NCBI GenBank assembly: GCA_012839015.1
Contig: DUOF01000078.1
Location: 1 to 19,345, forward strand
From: a bacterium
Lineage (GTDB): Bacteria; Bacillota_I; Bacilli_A; RFN20; DUOF01
Length of the DNA stretch: 19,345 bases
Direction: 5' to 3'
The notes under the pieces were generated by a model. That model saw nothing but the letters and a program-made list of their open reading frames with translations, was not told where the DNA came from and did not search any database. Shown piece by piece: positions 1-6,227 of the stretch (within the stretch, counting starts at the first letter, position 1; every line of letters starts with the position of its first letter). The position numbers and the translations under genes were made by a program.

Positions 1-233
1 TCAATTTCAATACTAACAACTCTAGAGGAAGCATTTAGTAACTCCTCGCTTAAAGCTCCTAAACCCGGTCCTATTTCTATTACACCAATATTCTTGGTTA
101 TTTTAGCATTAGCTACGATCGCAGTAGTTATTTTAGAGTCTATCAAGAAATTTTGACCAAATCTCTTCTTTTCCCTTATTTTATAACGTTCAAGTAAATG
201 AAACGTTCTATTTTTACTAGCTATTTTATCCAT
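1..233 (-). CDS. rsmA: 16S rRNA adenine dimethyltransferase RsmA (KsgA), N-terminal part
   Basis: The first 77 or so codons of RsmA read leftward off the window edge. The product uses S-adenosylmethionine to dimethylate two adjacent adenines near the 3' end of 16S rRNA during 30S maturation. The visible part shows the family's N-terminal motif KKRFGQNFLID (about residues 22-32) followed by the SAM-binding motif I, VIEIGPGLGALSEELL, which is nearly canonical. The start is the ATG at 233-231, inside the last codons of rnmV, giving an 8-nt overlap (ATGGATAA) that implies translational coupling. The rnmV-rsmA pair is classic in Firmicutes. The SAM-site remainder and the C-terminal domain lie outside the window, so intactness cannot be judged. 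Confidence 0.95.
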   Translation of the reverse strand, partial: MDKIASKNRTFHLLERYKIREKKRFGQNFLIDSKITTAIVANAKITKNIGVIEIGPGLGALSEELLNASSRVVSIEI

Positions 234-753
234 TGTTAAGCACTTCCTTTAGTTTAACTATGTCTATGTTTAACATATTTATTACCTGAAGTAAACTTTT
301 AGCATTATATTTATCAATTCCTAAATAATCACTGACGATGTCTCTCTTCTCTTTAGAATCTTCTTTACCGATAAGTCCTAAGTTGTAAAAATCATCAATC
401 GTTAAACCTTCTCTTTCAAAGTAACTTATTTTATCTTGTAATATATCTAATATTTCATCTCTTTTAGCTTTTTCTACTCCTATTTTGCCTCTAATAAAGG
501 TTTTATTTTTATTAAGATGTGCATGTTTACATTCACCAATATAACTAACTATCTTTTGCCTAATTTGCTCTCCCTTATTATCTTGGTCAGTAAAAACAAT
601 AACACCTCTTACCTCATTTACTTTTTTAATTAATTCTAGTTTTTTATTAGTGACAAAACTACCTCCTGTAGTAATAACATCAACATTCATTATTTGCTTT
701 AAGCGGGTTTCATCATTCTTACCCTCGACTACAAGTACTTCTCTAACCTTCAT
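226..753 (-). CDS. rnmV: Ribonuclease M5 (5S rRNA maturase)
   Basis: A 175-residue protein of typical RNase M5 size, which removes the ends of precursor 5S rRNA in a complex with ribosomal protein L18. The N-terminal half is a TOPRIM domain: VLVVEGKND with the catalytic glutamate E10, then ITTGGSF, and the acidic pair in FTDQD (D56, D58), the expected metal-binding residues. The C-terminal half is the helical, lysine-rich part seen in RnmV proteins. The start ATG (753-751) follows the GGDEF-gene stop by 8 nt. The 3' end overlaps rsmA by 8 nt. A free-standing primase-like TOPRIM protein is the alternative, but the rsmA neighbour makes RnmV nearly certain. Confidence 0.95.
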   Translation of the reverse strand: MKVREVLVVEGKNDETRLKQIMNVDVITTGGSFVTNKKLELIKKVNEVRGVIVFTDQDNKGEQIRQKIVSYIGECKHAHLNKNKTFIRGKIGVEKAKRDEILDILQDKISYFEREGLTIDDFYNLGLIGKEDSKEKRDIVSDYLGIDKYNAKSLLQVINMLNIDIVKLKEVLNNG

Positions 754-761
754 AATTTAAA

Positions 762-1283
762 CTAAATACCCCTATCTAGCAACTTTTTGCTACTCCTTTT
801 TTGTTCAAACATTTTCTCGTCTGCTAAACTTATCGCTTGTTCCAGGTCCATACCAAATTCTTTAAAGACGCTACCTGCTGAAAACTCACGTGTTGAATAT
901 AAGTCCTTTGGTTCTTTCTCACTTAGCACTATAAATTCATCTCCACCATACCTAACAACTATTCCAAAACTTTGAAGGATGCATGCTATTTTCTTTAAAT
1001 AGTTATCGCCGGCGCGATGACCCCGAAAGTCATTAATTTGTTTTAAATTGTTACTATCTATAAAGGTTACATAACATTGTTTCTTTTTGTATTTTTCCTT
1101 TATAGTTTCTAGGTAGGCACGTGTATACGCTTTAGTAAGGTCGTCTATATAGATGCTTTTTTTAAGTTTTTCTATATTCCTATGTTGGTTGTTCAACTCA
1201 AAAACAAGTTCTTCCAAAGACGAAAAAATTTTCTTTGTTTTTGTATCTACAACTTTATTGCCCTCTAATATATACTTATCCAT
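762..1283 (-). CDS. Small cytosolic GGDEF-domain protein, probable diguanylate cyclase with shortened domain
   Basis: A 173-residue soluble protein: about 45 residues of lead-in (helical, charged), then a GGDEF domain. The start motif DDLTKAYTR (47-55) and active-site signatures are visible: D76 in FIDSNN, IND (83-85), GHRAGD (88-93) and RYGGDEF (111-117), which are the metal and GTP ligands. The product-inhibition I-site (RxxD just upstream of GGDEF) is absent; that stretch reads QSFGIVV. Between GGDEF and the ADEKMFEQKR signature (154-163) only about 37 residues remain, so a helix-strand section of the usual domain is missing. Likely makes cyclic di-GMP, though the shortening could mean a degenerate or divergent enzyme. 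It has no transmembrane or sensory domain. A GAAGGTG ribosome site precedes the ATG at 1283, and rnmV follows 8 nt on. Its place between tatD and rnmV is unusual. Confidence 0.85.
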   Translation of the reverse strand: MDKYILEGNKVVDTKTKKIFSSLEELVFELNNQHRNIEKLKKSIYIDDLTKAYTRAYLETIKEKYKKKQCYVTFIDSNNLKQINDFRGHRAGDNYLKKIACILQSFGIVVRYGGDEFIVLSEKEPKDLYSTREFSAGSVFKEFGMDLEQAISLADEKMFEQKRSSKKLLDRGI

Positions 1284-1409
1284 AATAACACCTTCTTAGT
1301 GAATTAGTCTCATTTTATTTCAAAAACGGACTTTATTGGTTAAGTCTAATTGTTTACTCTTTTGAATTTTATATGATTATTATATTGCAACTTGCTCTCT
1401 TTGACCATT

Positions 1410-1440
1410 AAAAAGGAACTCCTTTTTATTTGAAGTCCCT
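1410..1440 (-). terminator. Probable intrinsic terminator after tatD
   Basis: Read on the minus strand, AGGGACT pairs with AGTTCCT (7 bp, one G-U), followed by TTTTT. A competing smaller stem AAAAAGG/CCTTTTT is also possible. It starts 6 nt beyond the tatD stop and lies upstream of the GGDEF gene, so the rpmH-to-tatD transcript probably ends or is attenuated here. The following spacer (1284-1409) is AT-rich and must hold any promoter for the GGDEF-rnmV-rsmA unit. A TATAAT is present there but has no convincing -35 partner. Confidence 0.6.
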
Positions 1441-1445
1441 AAACC

Positions 1446-2216
1446 TTATTTTTTTATATCAAATACTTCTAGAGCATTGTTTGTGGTGGTTTTAGCCACC
1501 TCTTCCAAACTAACTCCTTTTAGTCTTGCCATTTCCTCTGCAACTAAGTATAGATAACTCGGTTCGTTTTGTTTACCTCTATATGGATGAGGTGCAAGAT
1601 AGGGACAATCAGTTTCTATTAGCAGGTCTTCAAACGATAATTCCTCAACTATTCCTTTATTAGTCTTGGCATTTAAAAATGTTAAAGGTCCCGCAAATGA
1701 AATCTTTAGTCCTAATTTCACAAATTCCCTAGCTAACTCCAAACTATAGGAATAGCAATGCATTATACCCCTATCGATGTATTGTTTATTATTCTTTAAA
1801 ACCTCAAGCGTTTCTTGTCCGGCATCGCGGGAATGAATTATTATAGCCTTGTTATATTTATTAGCTAAAATTATTTGCTTTTGAAAATACTCCTTTTGCA
1901 ATTTCTTATACGTCTTATCGTAATGGTAATCTAAACCTATTTCACCAATTGCTACAACTTTTGACTCATTCAATAATTCCTCTATTTTGTTTAGAGTCTG
2001 TTCATTTAACTCATCTTTTGTGTTTGGGTGAATGCCAATCGCAGCATAGATAAAATCGTATTGTTTGGCTATCCTTATGGCTTCTAAACTTGATTTTAAA
2101 TCATATCCGACTACTATCATTTTGTTAACATTTTTATCCTGTGCTCTTTTAATAACTTCTTCAAGATTATCTTTGTAGGCCTCATCATTTAAATGAGTGT
2201 GTGTGTCAAATAACAT
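1446..2216 (-). CDS. tatD: TatD-family metal-dependent deoxyribonuclease
   Basis: A 256-residue TIM-barrel hydrolase of normal family length. All metal-site landmarks are present: DTHTHL with H6 and H8, IGIHP (60-64), GEIGLDYHY with E92, IIHSRDA with H128, MHCYS with H153 and ETDCPYLAP with D203. TatD enzymes are cytosolic 3'-5' DNases, also tested on RNA, linked to DNA repair and nucleic-acid turnover. The start codon follows the mnmE stop by 4 nt, so it is translated in the same operon. In Bacillus its orthologue sits upstream of rnmV-ksgA. Here the order tatD...rnmV-rsmA is kept but interrupted by the GGDEF gene. The exact substrate cannot be told from sequence. Confidence 0.95.
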   Translation of the reverse strand: MLFDTHTHLNDEAYKDNLEEVIKRAQDKNVNKMIVVGYDLKSSLEAIRIAKQYDFIYAAIGIHPNTKDELNEQTLNKIEELLNESKVVAIGEIGLDYHYDKTYKKLQKEYFQKQIILANKYNKAIIIHSRDAGQETLEVLKNNKQYIDRGIMHCYSYSLELAREFVKLGLKISFAGPLTFLNAKTNKGIVEELSFEDLLIETDCPYLAPHPYRGKQNEPSYLYLVAEEMARLKGVSLEEVAKTTTNNALEVFDIKK

Positions 2217-2220
2217 ATAC

Positions 2221-3552
2221 TTACTTCCCTAGGCAAAACTTAGAGAATATTTGATCATGAAGATCCATCTTTGTTTTGTTCCCAAGTATATCCTCTATAT
2301 TATTAAGTGCATTCATTATCTCTATATTTACTAAATCTACTGGTATATCTTCCTGAATCTCTTTTTCTGCTTCTTTAAGGTTTTCAAGAGCAGCCTTTAA
2401 TAAACCTATATGTCTTATGTTAGTAAGCATCGGTTTGTTTTGATAATTCTCATAATTATATCCTACTTTATCCTTAATAGCTTTTAGTAGGTTATCAATA
2501 TCTTTGGTATAAGTACTTATCTTTACACCTTCAATTTCTATCTTTAATCCTAAATCTGTCTTGTTAATTACTTTTATATGATTCTTATCTTTTGTTAACT
2601 TTATTAATTCCTTATCTAAGTCATCTAAAGGTTGAGAGCCATCAAACAACAGTAATACTAAGTCCGCCTTTTCAATAGTTTCTTTTGACTTCTCAATTCC
2701 AATTCTTTCAATGCTACCAGCTTCTTTTCTAATCCCAGCAGTGTCTAAAAGATTTAGTTTCAAACCATCTAGATTAATAACACCCTCGACTATGTCCCTT
2801 GTAGTGCCCGCTTCGCTCGTCACGATTGCTTTGTCCTCTTTAAGGAGAGTGTTAAGTAAACTTGATTTACCCACGTTAGGTTGACCTACGATCGCTACAT
2901 TTAACCCATCTTTAATCATTTTCCCGATTCTGGCCTCTTTTAGCAATTGGGTGGTATCACTTATTATATCTTTTATCTTCTTACTGGCTATTTCTTTAGT
3001 AACCTCTTCAGCATCATCGTACTCAGGGTAATCTATATTTACCTCTATATTAGCCACTAAATCAATTATTTTATCTTTTAGGCGATTGATCATATTTGAG
3101 GTTTGTCCTTGAAGCGAGTAAACCGCTAGTGAAGCTTCTTCTTCACTTGTTGCCCTGATCATGTCATTTATTGCTTCAGCTTGTATTAAATCTATTTTAT
3201 TGTTTAGGAACGCCCTTTTAGTAAATTCCCCTTTAGTGGCAAGTTTAGCCCCGTGTTTCAAACATAATGCAATAACTCTTTCAACTATAAACATACCTCC
3301 ATGGCAACTAATCTCAAAAGAATCCTCGCCCGTGAAAGAATGTGGTTTCTTGAAAGTTGAGACTAAAACCTCATCTAATATCTCTTCCTCATCTTTTATC
3401 TTTCCATAATAGAGTTTGTGTCCTTCATATTGGGTTTTGTTGGAAAATATTTTACGCAACAATGAAAAACAATTTTCTCCACTTACCCTTATTATTGCTA
3501 GAGCTCCCTCCATCGGTGGAGTCGCTAAAGCCACTATTATATTATTAAACAT
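2221..3552 (-). CDS. mnmE: tRNA modification GTPase MnmE
   Basis: A 443-residue protein which, with MnmG, installs the 5-carboxymethylaminomethyl-type group on the wobble uridine of certain tRNAs. Domain order is standard: an N-terminal tetrahydrofolate-binding domain (1-118, with ATPP and IRVSG), a helical domain, an inserted G domain (about 215-365) and a helical C-terminus. G motifs are intact: GQPNVGKS (223-230), TTRD (250-253), DTAG (270-273), NKTD (330-333). The chain ends in FCLGK, where the cysteine is the conserved catalytic one (C440). A strong GGAGG site precedes the ATG. Its usual partner gene mnmG does not follow; tatD does. Confidence 0.98.
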   Translation of the reverse strand: MFNNIIVALATPPMEGALAIIRVSGENCFSLLRKIFSNKTQYEGHKLYYGKIKDEEEILDEVLVSTFKKPHSFTGEDSFEISCHGGMFIVERVIALCLKHGAKLATKGEFTKRAFLNNKIDLIQAEAINDMIRATSEEEASLAVYSLQGQTSNMINRLKDKIIDLVANIEVNIDYPEYDDAEEVTKEIASKKIKDIISDTTQLLKEARIGKMIKDGLNVAIVGQPNVGKSSLLNTLLKEDKAIVTSEAGTTRDIVEGVINLDGLKLNLLDTAGIRKEAGSIERIGIEKSKETIEKADLVLLLFDGSQPLDDLDKELIKLTKDKNHIKVINKTDLGLKIEIEGVKISTYTKDIDNLLKAIKDKVGYNYENYQNKPMLTNIRHIGLLKAALENLKEAEKEIQEDIPVDLVNIEIMNALNNIEDILGNKTKMDLHDQIFSKFCLGK

Positions 3553-3578
3553 AACTCTGCCTCCTTTTTTATTAAATT

Positions 3579-3598
3579 AAAAGGCAGTTAGCTGCCTT
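3579..3598 (-). terminator. Hairpin with short T tract at the end of khpB
   Basis: On the minus strand AAGGCAG-CTAA-CTGCCTT forms a 7-bp stem with a 4-nt loop that includes the khpB stop codon, followed by TTTTAATTT. It resembles a weak intrinsic terminator or a 3'-end-stabilising hairpin between khpB and mnmE. Since mnmE has its own strong ribosome site but no clear promoter in the 35-nt gap, partial read-through is the likely behaviour. Confidence 0.5.
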
Positions 3599-4190
3599 CT
3601 TCCTCTTCTACATATTTAATTGTAAGTTTTCTTCCACTACCATGACCGATACTTTCAGTTTTAATGTTTTGGTATTTACCAATGGCATTGTGGACTATTC
3701 TTCTTTCATCCGATGGCATCGGGTGAAGTGTTATTTGAGTTTTAGTTTTTTGGACTTCTTTGGCATATCGTCTTGCCATTTGGATAAGTTTCTCATATTT
3801 ATCCTCTTTATAATTGCCAATATCAATTAAAGTTTTAAAGTGTTGTCCAAATCTATTATTAATAATAACCCTGGCCATTTCATTAATAGCTTGAAGTGTT
3901 CTTCCGTTTTTACCAATCAAAATAGCATCGTGGTTAGTGTTAATAGAAAAATTAATCGCATTATTAAGGTTTTGTCCGTCTATTTCAAACTTTAAGTTTA
4001 AGTTAGTTAATAATAAACTTAAATAATCCTCTACATATTTAATGACATCAGAGATGAAATAAGTTTCTATTTCAATTTCTTCTTCTTTCTTACTAACAAT
4101 TCGATAGTTCAAATATTCTATATCTACGTTTTCTCCGTCTGCTGCTATATCTAGAACTTCTTCTAAATTCTTACCTTTATACTTATTCAT
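3588..4190 (-). CDS. khpB: RNA-binding protein KhpB (Jag), Jag-N/KH/R3H
   Basis: A 200-residue protein with the three Jag parts in order: a Jag-N domain (about 1-45, beginning KGKNLEEVLDIA), a KH domain (about 60-125) with the RNA-gripping GKNG loop at 93-96, and an R3H domain (about 130-195) with R163 and H167 in DERRIVHNAI. The linker between Jag-N and KH is short compared with streptococcal or Bacillus forms. KhpB pairs with KhpA in other Firmicutes and affects RNA levels, cell division and elongation. That role is family knowledge and not seen here. Located 23 nt after yidC, the conserved yidC-jag order. Confidence 0.95.
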   Translation of the reverse strand: MNKYKGKNLEEVLDIAADGENVDIEYLNYRIVSKKEEEIEIETYFISDVIKYVEDYLSLLLTNLNLKFEIDGQNLNNAINFSINTNHDAILIGKNGRTLQAINEMARVIINNRFGQHFKTLIDIGNYKEDKYEKLIQMARRYAKEVQKTKTQITLHPMPSDERRIVHNAIGKYQNIKTESIGHGSGRKLTIKYVEEEEGS

Positions 4191-4213
4191 CTAAACCACT
4201 CCTCTTTAATATA

Positions 4214-5302
4214 TTACTTAACTAATTTAACTAAATCTATTGGTTCACGCTTTTTTTCAGGTTTATTTGTTTTTTTGTTCTTGTTGATTAATCTAACTAA
4301 GAAAGTTTGCCCGATACCATATAATGCCCCGACTATCCAGTAAATAACCATCGCGCCTGGCAAGGCAAAACCGGCAACTAGGATCATAACATACATAATG
4401 TTGTAAGTTAGGTTCATTTGTGAAGAAGCTTTTTTCTTTGGACCACCTTTTTGAATTGCATCACGGTTAGCTAACCATCCTGGTAATCTCATAGCGACAA
4501 ATTGAGCTGCCGCCATAATAAGGAATAGTATTATTGCACCGATATTAAAACTAAGTATTTGTTCATTTAAATTAATTCCTAGGTTAACTCCTAAAATAAC
4601 ACCACTTCTTAATACTAGCGTACCTCTAACAGCACCCCATACACCTATGAAGATAGGGAAGGAAACAAACGGCATCAATAAACTAGAAAGCGGATTAACT
4701 CCGTGTTTTTTATAAACTTCCAAAAGCTTCATACTTAATCTTTGTTTCTCTGCCTCTGATGTTGCTTCTTTTATTTTGTTTTGTATTTCCATTAGTTCTG
4801 GTTGGATTGTTTGTATCTTTTGTGATTGCATAGTGCTCTTGATTGTTAATAGGAACGTAAGTGATCTAACGATTATTGTTACTAAAACGATTGAGAATAA
4901 TTGACCAAATCCATTACCACCAAAAAGGTTAGTAAAGAATATTAGCATTGCAGATATTGGGAAAACTAAAAGTCCTTCTATCAGACCTACTTTAAAAGCA
5001 TCTCCCCAAGTCTTACGTTGAATAGTTGCCCCTCTAGCATCTTCACCCTCAGTTAATGTAATACAGGCTTTAGGGTCCTTCTTATACACCTCTTCAACAT
5101 GTGCATTAATATAATCCTGGATAACACTTTCGTTGTCTCCAAATTTTTCAGTAGCTTCTAAACGCCATTTCGATTCATTCTCTTCTAGTATAGAACTTTT
5201 TATATTTTCAATATCTTCGTCTGAACAGAAAGAACCTGTACATCCAGAAAATATAAAAAGAGAAATAAATAATACAGTTATAAATTTAAGGCTTTTTTTC
5301 AT
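4214..5302 (-). CDS. yidC: Membrane protein insertase YidC, lipoprotein type
   Basis: A 362-residue membrane insertase of the Gram-positive (SpoIIIJ/YidC1) class. A signal peptide ends in the lipobox FSGC, so C21 should be lipidated. Five membrane segments follow (about 104-128, 133-154, 204-226, 249-271, 300-336) with the conserved substrate-contacting arginine R146 in TM1 and a charged hairpin (156-200) between TM1 and TM2. The C-tail is lysine-rich. Unusual is the acidic outer segment between C21 and TM1, about 80 residues long and carrying C26 and C80. It is longer than the short region typical of SpoIIIJ. The start overlaps rnpA by 17 nt. Confidence 0.95.
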   Translation of the reverse strand: MKKSLKFITVLFISLFIFSGCTGSFCSDEDIENIKSSILEENESKWRLEATEKFGDNESVIQDYINAHVEEVYKKDPKACITLTEGEDARGATIQRKTWGDAFKVGLIEGLLVFPISAMLIFFTNLFGGNGFGQLFSIVLVTIIVRSLTFLLTIKSTMQSQKIQTIQPELMEIQNKIKEATSEAEKQRLSMKLLEVYKKHGVNPLSSLLMPFVSFPIFIGVWGAVRGTLVLRSGVILGVNLGINLNEQILSFNIGAIILFLIMAAAQFVAMRLPGWLANRDAIQKGGPKKKASSQMNLTYNIMYVMILVAGFALPGAMVIYWIVGALYGIGQTFLVRLINKNKKTNKPEKKREPIDLVKLVK

Positions 5303-5639
5303 GTTTCTTCATCCTATCTTTAGTTTTTTTAATTATTTTTTTTAGTTTTTCTTGGTTGTCTTGGAAAGAGTTTTCTAAGAACCCCTTCCTGAGTATAATA
5401 ACATAATCTATCTTTTCTTTAAAATCTATAAATGTAATTAACATTTGATCTACTTGTCTTTTAATTTTATGTCTTACAACTGAATTTCCAATTTTACTAC
5501 TGACACTTATACCAATTCTGGTGTTTTCTATCTCATTTTCTCTAAAATAGATAATATACTCATTGTTAGCTACACTGGAACGCTTATCCAGAACTCTCTT
5601 AAAATCCTTGTTTTTTAGCAATCGGAATCTCTTTTTCAT
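5286..5639 (-). CDS. rnpA: Ribonuclease P protein component
   Basis: A 117-residue basic protein that binds RNase P RNA and aids 5' maturation of tRNAs. It opens with the typical RFRLLKNKDFKRVL and has the RNR-motif helix at about residues 70-82 in the form NSVVRHKIKRQVDQ. The usual asparagine of the RNR motif is replaced by histidine (RHKIKR). The lysine-rich C-tail runs past the family norm by a few residues because it overlaps yidC. A GGGGG ribosome site (5646-5650) precedes the ATG. The rpmH-rnpA order is universal, but here a hairpin with a T tract sits between the two genes. Confidence 0.96.
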   Translation of the reverse strand: MKKRFRLLKNKDFKRVLDKRSSVANNEYIIYFRENEIENTRIGISVSSKIGNSVVRHKIKRQVDQMLITFIDFKEKIDYVIILRKGFLENSFQDNQEKLKKIIKKTKDRMKKHEKKP

Positions 5640-5656
5640 CCAATTCCCCCTTGTTT

Positions 5657-5682
5657 AAAAAAGACCACTACTTTCAGTGGCC
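5657..5682 (-). terminator. Terminator or attenuator between rpmH and rnpA
   Basis: On the minus strand GGCCACT pairs with AGTGGTC (7 bp with one G-U) around a 6-nt loop, followed directly by TTTTTT. This has the form of an intrinsic terminator. It lies 14 nt past the rpmH stop and just before the rnpA ribosome site, so it probably lets more rpmH than rnpA mRNA be made from the shared promoter. No separate promoter for rnpA is visible in the 56-nt gap. Confidence 0.75.
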
Positions 5683-5695
5683 ATAAAATTAACAA

Positions 5696-5830
5696 TTATA
5701 CAGTTAGTTTTTTTCTGCCTTTTGCTCTCCTCCTAGCTAAAACGTTTCTTCCGTTTTTTGTAGCCATTCTAGCTCTAAAACCATGAACTTTAGATTTTTT
5801 TCTTTTGTTTGGTTGGTAAGTTCTTTTCAT
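5696..5830 (-). CDS. rpmH: 50S ribosomal protein L34
   Basis: A 44-codon gene. The protein begins [14 protein letters not shown] and continues [13 protein letters not shown], then [15 protein letters not shown], which is the standard L34 sequence and length (44 residues), rich in arginine and lysine. A perfect GGAGGTG ribosome site (5837-5843) sits 6 nt before the ATG. It is the first gene of the leftward origin-flanking operon and has a strong promoter. Confidence 0.98.
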   Translation of the reverse strand: MKRTYQPNKRKKSKVHGFRARMATKNGRNVLARRRAKGRKKLTV

Positions 5831-5867
5831 AAATTACACCTCCGTTTAAAACTATATAAACGTTAAA

Positions 5868-5896
5868 ATTATACTGGTTTTATATACCTAAGTCAA
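5868..5896 (-). promoter_or_regulatory. Strong vegetative promoter of rpmH
   Basis: On the minus strand TTGACT (5891-5896) is separated by exactly 17 bp from a perfect TATAAT (5868-5873). Initiation would fall near 5861, giving a leader of about 30 nt with the GGAGGTG site. The perfect DnaA box at 5927-5935 lies about 30 bp upstream of the -35 element. Confidence 0.9.
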
Positions 5897-5926
5897 ATTA
5901 TTTCAAAGAATATTTACCCCCATAAT

Positions 5927-5935
5927 TGTGGATAA
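5927..5935 (-). promoter_or_regulatory. Perfect DnaA box
   Basis: The minus strand reads TTATCCACA, the consensus high-affinity DnaA site. It is paired 12 bp away with a one-mismatch box (5948-5956, same orientation). It is the origin box nearest the rpmH promoter. Confidence 0.85.
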
Positions 5936-5962
5936 GATTTATATTCCTGTGGAAAAATATAT

Positions 5963-5997
5963 TAAACACTGATTAATTCTATATTAGACAGTGTTTA
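5963..5997. repeat. 9-bp perfect inverted repeat inside oriC
   Basis: TAAACACTG (5963-5971) and CAGTGTTTA (5989-5997) are exact reverse complements separated by 17 bp of AT-rich sequence. There is no T tract, and no gene reads into it as a terminator. The arms are not DnaA boxes. It may be a site for a dimeric protein or a structural origin element; function unknown. Confidence 0.7.
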
Positions 5998-6128
5998 CAA
6001 AAACTAAAAAAGTGGAAAATTAACAACTTTTTTATCAACTGTTAATCAACAGGAATATTATAAACAAAGTTATTAACAACACATTTTGTTGATATCTTGG
6101 AAACACCAATATCTATCTATATTTTACC

Positions 6129-6152
6129 TGTTGATAAGTGTGTTGATAAGTG
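6129..6152 (-). repeat. Two tandem 12-mers, each containing a DnaA box
   Basis: TGTTGATAAGTG occurs twice head to tail with no gap. Each copy reads TTATCAACA on the minus strand, one base from the DnaA consensus. Box-to-box spacing is 12 bp, about 1.1 helical turns, so bound DnaA protomers would face the same side. Confidence 0.85.
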
Positions 6153-6176
6153 GTTTTTTGCATTTTATGACTATAC

Positions 6177-6185
6177 TTTTCCACA
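6177..6185 (+). promoter_or_regulatory. DnaA box TTTTCCACA at the dnaA promoter
   Basis: One mismatch from consensus. It lies 5 bp upstream of the extended -10 element of dnaA, so DnaA bound here would block RNA polymerase. This suggests autorepression (inference). Confidence 0.6.
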
Positions 6186-6190
6186 ATTTA

Positions 6191-6199
6191 TGATATAGT
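6191..6199 (+). promoter_or_regulatory. Extended -10 promoter of dnaA
   Basis: TGATATAGT matches the extended -10 form TGnTATAAT with one mismatch. No good -35 element is found 16-18 bp upstream, which is usual for extended -10 promoters. Initiation near 6206 would give a 20-nt leader holding GGGGAGAG (6211-6218), the dnaA ribosome site. Confidence 0.6.
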
Positions 6200-6227
6200 T
6201 TAATTTCACAGGGGAGAGAGTGTTTTT

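Larger units (their letters stand above)
5897..6210. other. Upstream part of the replication origin (oriC)
   Basis: A 300-bp gene-free, AT-rich spacer between the divergent rpmH and dnaA promoters, dense in DnaA-box-like 9-mers. Perfect TTATCCACA: 5927-5935 (minus). One mismatch (TTTTCCACA): 5948-5956 (minus) and 6177-6185 (plus). TTATCAACA: 6129-6137 and 6141-6149 (both minus). Weaker: TTATCAACT at 6032-6040, TTATTAACA at 6070-6078 and TGTTGATAT at 6087-6095. Gene polarity flips exactly here, which independently supports an origin. The dnaA-dnaN spacer holds the second part. Confidence 0.9.
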
